Shown here: positions 45,566-57,302 of the stretch, in pieces | How the letters are laid out: the number at the start of each line of letters is the position of its first letter | Numbering within the stretch: the first letter of the stretch is position 1 | Source: Hysterangium stoloniferum | Lineage: Eukaryota; Basidiomycota; Agaricomycetes; Hysterangiales; Hysterangiaceae | Length of the DNA stretch: 64,000 nt | Direction: 5' to 3' | NCBI GenBank assembly: GCA_015178975.1 | Contig: WHVD01000258.1 | Span: 23,621 to 87,620, forward strand | Made by a program: the position numbers and the translations under genes | Notes under the pieces: generated by a model | Database searches by the model: none | Told to the model about the DNA's origin: nothing | Seen by the model: the letters and a program-made list of their open reading frames with translations, nothing else

Positions 45566-45842
45566 AAATCCCTCTTTTAAAAGAAATTTCAACTAACCTA
45601 TTTCCCATAAATCCTCTTTTTAAAAGCTATCTCAAAATCCTTAAAAATCCAATGATAAACTTTCAAACTAACACAGGTGAGTAGCGGTGACATAGGCTTA
45701 GGGGCCCCAGCCCCCAGTTAATCTTAATGGATCTTTTACCTCAATAATTTACCCAAATTTCAGTTGTCTTCTTACCATAATTATTCAGAAAGGTTGTAGC
45801 TATTACCATCCAACCTTTTCTATTTTCAGGATTTACCAATAT
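45566..45842. repeat. 277-bp inverted repeat, left arm
   Basis: Matches the reverse complement of 45968-46244 with about three mismatches (for example GCTATCTC versus GCTACCTC). The arms contain TAGGGGCCCCAG-type palindromic sequence (AGGGGCCCCAGCCCCC). Spacer of 125 bases. Confidence 0.95.
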
Positions 45843-45967
45843 CTCTTTCTTAGATCTTCAACAACGATAATATCTATTTAGCAAGTTAGAGACTATATTT
45901 CTTTCAGTAAGCTAGGAACTGTATTTGAATTATTAATAGAATTTCCGAAAAGGGGAAGATAGTTGAA

Positions 45968-46244
45968 ATATTGGTAAATCCTGAAAATAGAAAAGGTTGG
46001 ATGGTAATAGCTACAACCTTTCTGAATAATTATGGTAAGAAGACAACTGAAATTTGGGTAAATTATTGAGGTAAAAGATCCATTAAGATTAACTGGGGGC
46101 TGGGGCCCCTAAGCCTATGTTACTGCTACTCACCTGTGTTAGTTTGAAAGTTTATCATTGGATTTTTAAGGATTTTGAGGTAGCTTTTAAAAAGAGGATT
46201 TATGGGAAATAGGTTAGTTGAAATTTCTTTTAAAAGAGGGATTT
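45968..46244. repeat. 277-bp inverted repeat, right arm
   Basis: Inverted partner of 45566-45842. Begins ATATTGGTAAATCC and ends AGAGGGATTT. The arms end next to the 3' ends of convergent ORFs on each side. The near-identity shows recent origin or gene conversion. Confidence 0.95.
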
Positions 46245-46282
46245 GTGAAGTCAAGATGTATGAACAATTTTATAGTGATAGT

Positions 46283-46560
46283 TCAAGGATCCTCAGTTGT
46301 TCTTACATATTCAACTAATTTCTCTACCATTTCATTATCTATATTTACCCTGGAAAATAATTTACATTCAAGATCTTTTCCAATACAGAGAAGGGAGAAT
46401 ACAATGTCACTACCACAAGATTCCACATTAAATTTTGATGATCCTTTCTTGATGAGTTTTATATTGAGCTCAACAAATGCTACAAGGATATCTTTCATCT
46501 TAGGATCTAATGACAATGATAAGACTACTAAACCACATATCTCATTTATATGTTATTCAC
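46283..46560 (-). CDS. Unknown ORF fragment, no ATG
   Basis: Minus-strand open frame: LVVLSLSLDPKMKDILVAFV, then IKLIKKGSSKFNVES, ending VEYVRTTEDP at 46283. No ATG and no domain recognised. It lies downstream of the 217-aa ORF in another frame, so it may be its last exon. Confidence 0.3.
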
Positions 46561-46622
46561 TAAGATTTGTGATATTAGTCTCAGAGAAGAGCATGCTACT
46601 AGAGGAGTAGATTGATCTTTTT

Positions 46623-47276
46623 TCATTTTATATATACATGTATATCTTTTTGTTCTCCATTTCTTTTTACTATTTTACCAGTTTCAATATAAGTCTTGTC
46701 TTTCATATCATTTTGTAAGGATTCTCCACACCTTACCTTTAGTACTTCTAAATTTTTATCTAAAACTTCTATAACAGTACAATTCTTTCCCCTATATGAA
46801 AGTTGACCTGTTGATATAACTTGATATTCTGAATTTTCTTTAAGAATTGAATATCCAGCCTTATACCTGGATACTCTCAAATCACTTATCTCTTCTAAAT
46901 TCTTACTAACTTTATAAATTGGAACAAGAGGAGGTGATTTTTTAGTTATTTGAGTATCTATCCAACCAAGCTTTATTCCTTTATACTCCACAAGTCCTAC
47001 ATCACTTGGTGTAAATAAACTCTCAACTCTAGGATAGAGTCCTCCTCTAGGACCAGGTATAAGTGTAATTCCTTCTTGTGACCTCTTGTACTCTATAGTT
47101 ATCCTATCATTGACTCTGACAAGTTTGGAGGTATTTCCATTAAAACTATAATTAGAAACTAATTGAACTATATTTTCCTGATTTACTTTATTTTGGAAGC
47201 CTCCTTGAATCTTTCCTGTCAAAGAATTCCACCAATGACAATATGCAAAGAACTTTCTATCTCCCAAGTATACCAT
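46623..47276 (-). CDS. Unknown 217-aa ORF in the AT-rich block
   Basis: ATG at 47276 (MVYLGDRKFFAYCHWWNSLT), ends with HVYIK. Contains IPGPRGGLYPRVESLFTPSD and VISTGQLSYRGKNCTVIEVL, which alternates charged and aliphatic residues like a beta-rich domain. The frame is also open upstream (SFEEQWKALVDNIYSKSTV) to a TAA, so an upstream exon is possible. No domain recognised. Confidence 0.45.
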   Translation of the reverse strand: MVYLGDRKFFAYCHWWNSLTGKIQGGFQNKVNQENIVQLVSNYSFNGNTSKLVRVNDRITIEYKRSQEGITLIPGPRGGLYPRVESLFTPSDVGLVEYKGIKLGWIDTQITKKSPPLVPIYKVSKNLEEISDLRVSRYKAGYSILKENSEYQVISTGQLSYRGKNCTVIEVLDKNLEVLKVRCGESLQNDMKDKTYIETGKIVKRNGEQKDIHVYIK

Positions 47277-47861
47277 TACTGTTGATTTGGAATAAATGTT
47301 ATCTACAAGTGCTTTCCATTGTTCTTCAAAAGAACTTTATGAGGATATATTCAAGCCCTCAACTGAGCCAAAAAGGGTACAAATGTATTAAAAAAACATA
47401 AAAAAAGCAGAAATTAACAAATAACTCACTGGAATGCCCAGGAAAGTCAATCAAATCTTCAGAGCTTCACCTCCCTGATCTACTTTAACAAAACTACCAA
47501 AAAAGAACAAAGGTTTATAAGAAATAAATCAGTTAAGATTGAAAAAGAGACAATTTGCTGACACATACCTCAAAGCCAGTGGGGCCAATTAAAAGGCTCA
47601 GAAAAGTGTTAATTATATAGCTCCTGATTGTCCTATAGAAGCATTGGTGAGAGGGTATTTGAGCTTGGGACAGAAGATGTAGGTGTGGTGATTAGATGGC
47701 CTGACAGCATGGCAGAAGTGGGTGGAGTTTTAAATTTTCATTCAAAACCTAAGGCTTCCTTCACTCACAGATACACACTGTGGGAAACAGGCTGCTCACT
47801 TCACTCACAGATGCTGACCAATTAGTGACTAAGCAGCACCCACAGACTCACTAATGTTCAA
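47277..47861. other. No gene recognised
   Basis: Sequence near 47385-47480 (AACTCACTGGAATGCCCAGG) loosely resembles the repeat units upstream of Helitron B. At 47755-47850 lies a CTTCACTCACAGATGCTGACC block also found at about 51600-51780. No coding sequence. Confidence 0.4.
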
Positions 47862-48290
47862 GGCTGTGACCTGTGGGGGGCAAGCCCCCACCATGCTACC
47901 ACCCCACAACTTTACTCGGTCGCTTCGCGACCTGGTGAATCAATAATAATGTCTTTTAACACTACATCAGCAGTTATATCTGTCTTGGAATAGCATTTTC
48001 AAATACTTGATCACATAACCTTCGTATTACCTTCTTCTGTACATTCCAGCTTTCCATTTATTCTCATTCAGAGACTTATTTTAAAGTGATTAATGTTTAC
48101 ATTATTCAGAATACTTTTGTAAATTCACTGAACCTAAAAAATGTAAGTCAGTCTCCTTTTGGAACCTTGCCGAATACTTACTCATGGATCAATAATAACA
48201 TTCTTAAATACTACATATTTGGGTTGGAATAGTGTTTTCATTCTTCCTCAATTTGTTTCTCTTCATACCCCATTTTCCTTCCATTCCACT
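47862..48290 (-). mobile_element. Second Helitron A 3' end with helicase C-terminal scrap
   Basis: Repeats the region 36110-36500: AAGGCTGTGACCTGTGGGG, the GGGGGGCAAGCCCCC hairpin (about 47876-47893), CACTACATCAGCA, and the decayed coding end of the helicase (GAATACTTACTCATGGATCA). It shows that another copy of the Helitron A family inserted here. Confidence 0.7.
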
Positions 48291-48459
48291 CATGTCTGTC
48301 ATTGAATCTTTTAGTATAAATTATTGTCTTGTATTCTACTAATCTCCAGTTCAAACATTGATTTAGAACCACATTGTTCAGGCCCCTGTGTGTATTTTCA
48401 ACCTACATATACTGTCCTCTGGCATTGTGATACCCAATAACACACCCACTTAATGATTT
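48291..48459. other. No feature recognised
   Basis: Short AT-rich interval between the Helitron end and the duplicated segment. Confidence 0.4.
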
Positions 48460-48870
48460 CTTTTTCCAGCCACTCTATCTCAGAAAAGTAATGTTAGGCC
48501 AGAAAAGCAATGATAGCTCACAAAAGTAATCACAGGCCCAAAAAGTAATCCCAGGTCAGAAGAGCAATGACAGTAGAGAAAGACAATGATTGACAGAAAA
48601 TTGATAAGCATTCTTTAAGCATGGATGGATTATTGCCATGATTTTATTTGCATGATTGGATTTCAAAAGGAAACAATGGTTACAAATGTGTATTTTATTT
48701 TGATTTACTGTATTTTATTTTGATTTACTGTATTTTATTTTGATTTATTGAATTTTATTTTATTTTATTGTTTTTCATTTCAATTTATTTTATTTTATTT
48801 TTAAACATTTTATGTTCATTTATTATATTTTATTTGAATTATTCTGATTTAATTGAGGCCCATCAGAGGG
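48460..48870. repeat. Duplicated segment, copy 1 (copy 2 at 60220-60650)
   Basis: Shares with copy 2 the order AGAAAAGTAATG units, GCATGGATGGAT, CATTTGCATGATTGGATTTC, then a run of TATTTTATTTTGATTTA units and AATTATTCTGATTT. Both copies run directly into the GGAGGAAAGAGAG minisatellite, so the whole unit was duplicated together. Confidence 0.85.
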
Positions 48871-51430
48871 TGATGGAGGAAGAAGGAAATGGTACACGCA
48901 CCTCCTGGATGAAAGAAAGAATCACACGCACTGGCTGGAGGAGAGCGGAGGCCAATCAGGGCAGGAAGAAGAGAGAAGGAAAGGGTACACAAACCACCTG
49001 GAGGGAAGAGAGAGAGGGCCGATCAGAGCAGGATGGAGGGAGGAGGAAAGGGTACACGCACCTCCTGGAGAAAAGAGAGAGGAGGACAAAGGGAGAAGAA
49101 AATGGTACATGCACCGGCTGGAGGAAAGAGAGAGGAGGCCCATCAGAGGAGGACGAAGAGAGAAGGAAATGGTAGATGCACCTCTTGGAGGAAAGAGAGA
49201 GGGGGATGAAGGGAGAGGGAAAGGGTACACGCACTGGCTGAAGGAAAGAGAGAGGGGCAAAGAGAGAAGGAGCAGTACACGCACCGGCTGGAGGAAAGAG
49301 AGAGGAGAGGGGTGAAGAGAGAAAGAGCAGTACATGCACCAGCTGGAGGAAAGAGGGGAGGCTGATCAGATGACAAAGAGACAACACCCGCACACCCGCA
49401 CACGCTCACAAATGGGCGAGTTTGTGAGGTAATGCACCCAGTTGCGCGATGTTAGTGAGGTGCGTGGTGCGTGTATGGCAACACCTGCACATGAATGGGT
49501 GCATTCGCGTACGTGCATTCTTGAGGTAACACGCCCAGTCATGGGACGTGAGTGAGGTGGTGAGTGAGGTGGTGCGTGAGTGCACATGTGGCAATACCCA
49601 CGGACCCCACCCACGCACGACATGCTGTGCGCACCAGCTGGAGGAAAGAAACAGGAGGTAAATCAGCATAGGACGGAGGGAGAGCAGGACAGAGGAAGAA
49701 GGAAATGGTAGATGCAGTGGCTGGATGAAAGAGAGAGGGGCCCAATCAGGGCAGGATGAAGAGAGAAGGAAAGGGTATATGCACCATCTGGAGGAAAGAC
49801 AGAGGGGCGAAGAGAGAAGGAATGGGGACAGAAATCCTGGAAAGAGAGGAGGTCGATCAGAGGAGGATGAAGAGAGAAGGAAAGGGGACACGCACCAACT
49901 GGAGGGGCCGATCAGAGCAGGGTGCACGCCCAATTGGGTACAGCACGCTGGGAACAGGTGTGGCATGTGCGTGCATTGGCAAACACAACGCACGCCCAAT
50001 AGGGCACAGCGTGTTGTGAACAGGTGCGGCACATGCGTGCATTGGCAAATGCAATGTGCTGTGCCTGTTTGTGCTCGAGTGGGTGTGCGTGTGTTGGCAA
50101 ATGATGCGGCATGCCCATTTGTGCCCGAGTTGGCAGGTAGGCATGTGCCTGTGGATGAGAGTGGGTGCACCATGGATAAGAGTGGGTGCACCATGCCTGT
50201 TCATGCTTGCATGCAAAGTGCTGTGCCCATTTTGCCCGAGTGGGTGTGCGTGCTGTTGAGGAGGCTGATCAGAGGAGGAAGAAGAGAGAAGGACAGGGTA
50301 CACACACCTCCTGGAGGAAAGACTGAGGAGGCTGATTAGAGGAGGATGGAGAGAGAAGGAAACGGTACACGGACTGGCTGGAGGAAAGAGAGGAGGATGC
50401 TCAGAGGAGGACAAAGAGAGAAAGAAAGGGGACAATGCACGACCTGGAGGAAAGAGAGGAGCGTGATCAGAGGACGAAAAAAGAGGAAATGATACATGGA
50501 CCAGCTGGACGAAAGAGAAGAGGTCAATCAGAGGAGGATGGAGAGAGAAGGAAATGGGACATGCACCAGCTACAGGAAAGAGAAGAGGAGGGTGAAGAGA
50601 GAAGGAAACAGTACATGCACCGGCTGGAGGAAAGAGAGAGAGGAGGATCAGTGCAGGATCATTGCACCTGCCAGCACCCACACGCATGTTGTGTTTGTGA
50701 ACGTGTGCCCGAATGGTGCAGTGCATTGTTGCCGCATTGTGCCTGGCTGATCAGAGCAGGACAGAGAGAAGGAACAGGTACACACACTGCTGTCTGCAGG
50801 AAAGAGAGAGGAAGCCGATTAGAGGATGGAGACTGAAGAAAGGGTACACACCGCCTGAAGGAAAGAGAGAGGAGGATGATAAGAGGATGAAAAGAGAAGG
50901 GAACGGTATACGCACCAACTGGAGGAAAGAGAATGGAGGCCAATCAGAGAAGGATGAAGAGAGTAGGAGATGGTACATGCACTGGCTGCAGAAAAGAGAG
51001 AGGATGAAGAGAGAAAGACAGGGTACACGCACCTCCTGGAGAAAAGAGAGGATGATCAGAGGAGGATGAAGAGAGAAGGAAACGGTACATGCACCGACTG
51101 GAGGAAAGCTAGGAGGCCAATCAGAGGAGGATGAAGAGAGAAGGAAACAGTACACACACCGATTGGAGAAAAGAGAGAGGAGGCTGATCAGAGGAGGACC
51201 AATAGAGAATGAAAGGGTACATGCACTCGTTGGAGGAAAGAAAGAGGAGGACGATCAGAGGAGGACGAATAGAGAAGGAAATGGTACACACACCGACTGG
51301 AGGAAAGAGAGAGGAGGATGACCAGAAGAAGACGAAGAGAGAAGGAAATGCCACACACACCAACTGGAGGAAAGAGAGAGGAGGATGATCAGAAGAGGAC
51401 CAAGAGAGAAGGAAACGGTACACGCACCCG
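48861..51430. repeat. Large minisatellite array, GGAGGAAAGAGAG-type
   Basis: Units of about 50-75 bases: GGCTGGAGGAAAGAGAG, AGGAGG, CCGATCAGAGGAGGA, AGAGAGAAGGAAATGGTACA, CGCACC. The array is broken by other repeats at 49385-49620 (GTGAGGTGGTG and CACACCCGCACA) and 49915-50240 (roughly 70-80-base units with GCGTGCATTGGCAAA). Open frames of 60-290 codons on both strands are only repeat translation. Confidence 0.9.
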
Positions 51431-51519
51431 GATGGATAGAGCAGGACACACAAAGAGAGGAGACAGATTGCAAAACCAAGCGGTGACAGGCACAACATGT
51501 GTGTGACTGTAACACCTAG

Positions 51520-52029
51520 GGCTTGCTTCGCTCGCAAATACAGATCATGGGAAACCTAAGGCTCACTTCACTCACAGGTGACCATGGGAACTTGGCGGCT
51601 CACTTCACTCGCAGATGCTGACCTAATGTTGACCAATTAGTGACTAAGCAGTGCCCACAGACCCACTGATGTGAATTAACTTATTAGACAAGCCTGGGAA
51701 CCCTTGCTACGCTGCGGGGGGGGTCACGAATGGCTCACTTTGCTTGCAGATGCTGACCTAATGCTGACCAATTAGTGACTAAGCAGTGCCCAAGGACCCA
51801 CCGACGTGAATTAACTTATTAGACAAGCCTGGGAACCCTTGCTAAGCTGCGGGGTGGTCACTTCGTGACCTGCCTGACAACTTCACTGTGGGCTCCGGCT
51901 TGTTGGGGGGCGAAGCCCCCCAAACCCCCCCGCATCCATGACTCTTAAGTATTTATGAGCACTTCTAAGTATTACATATCACAATCACTGTTCAAAAAAT
52001 TTAATCAAAACAATAAATACATTAAAACT
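51520..52029 (-). mobile_element. Helitron B 3' region: tandem terminal units and GC hairpin
   Basis: Two tandem units of about 135 bases each contain CAGATGCTGACCTAATG, TAGTGACTAAGCAGTGCCCA and TTAACTTATTAGACAAGCCT. The part AGACAAGCCTGGGAACCC (51686 and 51821) is also at 59116. On the minus strand the shared sequence ends CTTGTCTA(A), compatible with a Helitron CTRR end followed by T. The hairpin GGGGGGCGAAGCCCCCC is at about 51914-51931. It lies just downstream of the helicase stop at 52030. Confidence 0.65.
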
Positions 52030-55000
52030 TCAATCTAATAATACATCTTTGTACACTATATTTGCTGTTCTCTTTGTCTCTTTTAATAATATTTTTATCC
52101 TATTCCAACTTCTTCCCCTTGAAAGTCCCACATACAATTGCCCATGTCCAAACACTGCCATTCTCAAATCTATTCCTACCACTTTCAACGACTGTCCTTG
52201 TGACTTGTTAATTGTCATTGCAACTGCCAACCACACTGGAAACTGAATACGATGCAGTTTAAATGGCAGTTGATCATCATTTGTAATTATTTTGATCCAT
52301 GAAAGAAATGCCATTTTTCCAGTACATGGTCCAGTTAGGATCCGCACTTGAAGGAAATGATTTTCCATTTTCACCAATCGCCGATTGAAAAGCCCCCTCT
52401 GTGGATCTATGTTCTGTAATAGCATCAATGGCACTCCTGGCTTCACCTCAAGTCGACTCGGTGAGATTCCACCAAAATTCAGGCGGTTCAAATACTCTAC
52501 AGGATACATCTCTGTCTCACTGTCTCCCTCTGCAGTATCAGCACTGTGGTATACACGACTCTCCCCAGGGAATTTATTCAGAAGTTCTGAATTAATCTCA
52601 TCAACCTCTGAATTCCTTGGACATAGAATTGCCTGGTCTAAGAAGTCTTCATCTTGCCAATCTCTTTGGTCTCTATCCACATGGATGTCTGGATATATCT
52701 CAGCAATTAGATCAGACATTTCTGGACCACAGATCATATGAGGAGGGATATCCATTGTATGATCCAAAGGTAAATCCTTTCCATGGCCTATATCCAATAG
52801 CCACTGAGCAAACTGTTGACTGTCTGGATCATCCTGGTCCACCCGCATATTCTTTTTCAAGAACAGTACCTTGATATGCTTCCACAGTTCTGATTTCTGG
52901 ATACATTGTCCAATGATCTGTTCTTTTGAACCCTTTGGTACAACAGGCAAAGTCTGCTGAAAGTCACCTCCCCAGGCAACAGGAATCCCTCCAAAGGGAA
53001 GATCCTCCTTGTCTAATAAATCCCTTAGAGTTCTGTCAACTGCCTCACATGTGAAACGTGACTGCATTGGAACTTCATCCCAGATAATCAGTTGGACATT
53101 CTTCATGAGCTCTGCTTTTTCTGAACCCTTTTTGATATGACATAGAGCATCCTTTTCACAGGGAACAGGGATTGAAAATGTGCTATGAGAAGTGCGACCA
53201 CCCTTGAGAATCATTGATGCAATTCCAGAAGATGCCACACAAAGCACAATATAGCCTTTGGCACGACATGCATGTGCCAGAGTATTCCATACAAAGGACT
53301 TGCCAGTGCCACCTGGACCATTCACAAAAAACAATTTGCCCTGCTGCTCCTCATCTACTGCCTTCATGATAGTCTCAAAGGCAGCTCGTTGTTCAGGATT
53401 GCACTTTTCAAGATTAGCTTGAGCACTGGCATGCTCAATATTAACATCATAATCTGACTGCTCTTTAATGAGACGGTTGCCAAGAATCCCATCCCAAACA
53501 TCAGTGCAGTTTGGCATAGTTGGATAGTGTGAGAGGGACTTTCCAGAATAGTGGAGGATTTTATCAATCTCATAGAGACCAAAGTCATAAATGCTGTTTG
53601 GTGATGGATTGAAAATGCCATGTTCTTGCTGAAGTATAAACTTCAAATCATCACAAAGAAATACTTTAAAGTCATTCCAGAGTTCATGGGGTTGTGCAGG
53701 GGAGGACATGGTCAAAATGATAGCAAACAATCTGCAAAGTTGAAACCCAGACTCTATACGACTGGCTTCTGTGAGGCACATGTGCCACTGGCGATCATCT
53801 TCAAGCAAACCACGTGCAACACAGGCTTGTTGAAATGTGGGATAAGTCTCACCCTGAAAGGTCCTGAGCTGTTCAAATGAGGTGGCACCTTTGACAACAG
53901 TGAGCAATGTATGGAGGTGGAATCTTTCCCCACTGGCAATATTAACAAAATGAATACGCCCTATGGAAAAGCCACGTTGACGTGGCTTCCATGATTTAGT
54001 CTTGGGTACAAATGTGAAATACTCAGGAAAGTCCATATAAAATGTATCCTTGGCATGCTGTCCATTATATCCAATGAGATCCTTAGCATTAGCCTCAAAA
54101 TAAGCCATGAGAGTTGTCCCTGAATGCTCTGCCCTTTGCAAAGCCTCAGCAGGACCTTGATCAGCATCAAAAACTACAGTGTTTTCCCCAGGGAGATGGA
54201 CATGAAGTGCCATTACTGCAGGAACCTGGGTGTGGAGTTCATTGCACATTAATCACCAGACAGACTCATGTGCACTGACATAACATGCATCAAGGTACTG
54301 TTGAATCTCATCTGGTGTTGTTCCAAATTCCATAGTTGTACGATCCTGGCCCTTGTAACAATATTTATGCATGTTTTTCATTGACCTATTGGTAAAGGTC
54401 AACTCCACATTGATGTGGCATTCAAAAGTGAGAATCAAAATAGGGGAGTAAGGGACAACATGTCTGTTGTCATATGTAAACTTGGGAGTTTGATAAACCC
54501 TTCCATTGTTAGGGTGACGGCATGTTGAATAGCCTTCCTCATTGACAATGGTGGCTTCACACCACTCCTTTGGATAGTGTTTACTACATTTCTTATCTAC
54601 CATACAGGCAGGATTTGGATTATCAGTTCCACAGGGACCATGGGTCATGAGTTGACCTACTAAATTAAATAGTCTGGGATGTGTTTCAGGATCTGGAAAA
54701 CAGGCAGAAACCATTGAGTCGACATCTTCTGGTGTCCTTGGCTTATTCTGGTCATCAAACCATATGAGGCAGTGTATGTGTGGAAGACCACACTTTTGGA
54801 ATTCAATAACATGGATATGAGCTAGTGTTCTACCAAAGATGTGATCTTCTGTGATCATCTTGAGCAACTTAGCCTTCTTGGCAGCAAAGACACGGGACAC
54901 CAAATCAGGCCGATCAGCAGGGGTCTGGCCAGGAAGCAATTCATGGGTGACCTCCTCCCAATTGGGATTGGCAGTCATAGTGATGAAGCAGTGGGCATTG

Positions 55001-56319
55001 CCATACTTGCGTGCAATTGCAAATGAATTCTGTAGACTTTGCCTCATATCCCTTGAACCCCCAGCAAATGAAGAAGGTAGTCTCACCCTCTGACCAATAT
55101 TATTAGCATCTGTATTGACATCCTGATTTGTAAATGCATCAACCACCTGGTTATAGAGTTCTGCACGTAACCTTGGTTGATTATCCCTCAGAAATCTCAA
55201 TCTGCGCTGCTCTGTTATAGCCCAGGCATTGACAATATACTGCTGGAATAGCTTTTGTGCATAAAAAATGGTCATGGCTTCATTTGCTCTGGGAAATAGG
55301 CAATAGGCATATATTCACATTGGGTCACTTTACGACTTTTATCTTCATCTTCACCTTCTTCATCCTGCTGTCCAGGCTGGGGCTGCAAATTTTGATTTGC
55401 ATAGGGAATGTCCCATGACCAACCACGCTCACCCCTGGGGAAGAGCATGACATAATGAAGGGGTGTATAAATGGCTTGTGCATCATGCACACGATGGAAC
55501 TAGCCACCCCTTCTCTGAACAATAATATCCCTTGGATCACCACGACATGTATCACCCTCTCCAGGGAGAATGACTGCAAGTTCATCACCGGTTGGAAGGT
55601 TGTACCATTGTGGATCATTAAAAGCCTTGTAGCTCAGTCTAACATGTAACCTTGGAGTCTCTGCCTGTGTCCTCAATCGTTCATGTGCCTGGCGATAGAG
55701 TTCTATAAAGGGATTATATTGCTCCATCATATCCTGGAGGTCAGAAAATGTTTGGTTGTTCAAGTTTCGATTTTCCCTGTGATTCTGCCTTTGCTGAAAT
55801 GCCTGCCTCAGTCCATCCTCCTCTGCTAATGCAGGATCATGGATGTAAAGCTGAGCATAACTACATGATACACCTTCTGTGTAAGGAATCAAGGCACCAT
55901 GCTGGTGATACAATTAACCATGAATTTTGAAGACATATGGGCCACCACCACCTTGCAAGACAGACTCATCCAAATTGACACCAAGTGATGTAAATGCAAA
56001 TGCATTATTATATGCCCAAATATTTTTCCGAAATTCTTTGCCATTGTCTGTATTATCCTCAAGGAGGGACCTTAAAGTGTGAGGGACTGGCTCAAGTATT
56101 GGGAGGGCCACCTTTCCTTGTTTGCAACACTTGCCAAATTTTGGATGTATCTTAGAATTATGTGAGAGATGCTCATCTATCCAGTGAAATGCTCCACAGT
56201 CTGGACACTGTATATTCATATGTCCCAAGTCATGTCTTGGAAACCTGTCCTCTACAACTGGCTGCCATCCAATGGGTAATTGTGCAACAGGAGGTGGAGG
56301 TAGAGGCATGGCTGCAGGC

Positions 56320-56455
56320 TGTGGAATTGCTAGAGGTGGGAGAATGGCTGGAGGTGGGAGAATGGCTGGAGGTGGGAGAATGGCTGGAGGTGGGAGAATG
56401 GCTGGAGGTGGGAGAATGGCTGGAGGTGGGAGAATGGCTGGAGGTGGGGCTAACT
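56320..56455 (-). repeat. 18-bp coding tandem repeat in Helitron B
   Basis: Seven units of GGAGGTGGGAGAATGGCT; on the minus strand they encode PPPAIL repeats in the Helitron N-terminal region. Confidence 0.95.
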
Positions 56456-57014
56456 GTAGTGGTTGTTGTTGTTGAGCTGGATTTCCAGGTGGATGGTGAA
56501 GCTGTGGTGGTGCCCACTGCAATATAGGTTGTTGTTGTTGTTGTTGAGCTGGATTTCCAGGTAGATGATGGTACTGTGGTGGGGCCCACTGAATAATAGG
56601 TGGTTGTTGTGATGGTGGTGGTGCTAACTGCAAAATGGGTAGCTGTGCCTGGATTTGTTGAACTGGATTAATAGGTAGATGATCATGGTGCAGTAGTGCA
56701 GATGGATGATTTTGTTGTACTGGCAGCTGTGGTTGTACAGGTACATTTCCTGGTTGATGACCATGGTGTGGATGTGGTGCTGACTGTAAAATTGGTGGCT
56801 GTGGTTGAGCAGGTTGTTGTAATGGTGGCAAAGCAGCATACTGAGCATGCAGATCAGCCACTGCAACAGAACCAATTGCAGGCTGGATAGCTTGATCTAC
56901 AGATGCTAATTGGGCAGTTCATGCCTGTGGTTGAGCAGTTGGATTTCTTTGCCTACAAATAGGTTGTCGTAATGGTGGCAAAGCTGCATACTGAGCATGC
57001 AAAATATCCATTGC

Positions 57015-57302
57015 AGCAGAGCCAATTGGAACAGAGCCACCTGCAGCAGAGCCACCTGCAGCAGAGCCACCTGCAGCAGAGCCACCTGCAGCAGAGCCAC
57101 CTGCAGCAGAGCCACCTGCAGCAGAGCCACCTGCAGCAGAGCCACCTGCAGCAGAGCCACCTGCAGCAGACCTACCTGCAGCAGAGCCACCTGCAACAGA
57201 GCCACCTGCAGCAGATCTACCTGTAGCAAAGCCACCTACAACAGACCTACCTGCAGCAGAACCACTTGCAGTAAAACCACCTGTAGCAGAACCACCTGCA
57301 GC
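57015..57302 (-). repeat. 15-bp coding tandem repeat in Helitron B
   Basis: About 18 units of GCAGAGCCACCTGCA (some with changes), encoding GGSAA repeats on the minus strand. The units near the 5' end of the gene are more divergent. Confidence 0.95.

Noticed and set aside
49725..50726. Open frames of 204-289 codons on both strands
   Set aside because: They run through the minisatellite; composition is that of the repeat unit, and opposite strands are equally open.
48861..51430. CRISPR-like array of repeats
   Set aside because: Units are contiguous degenerate minisatellite units without unique spacers, in a eukaryotic genome.
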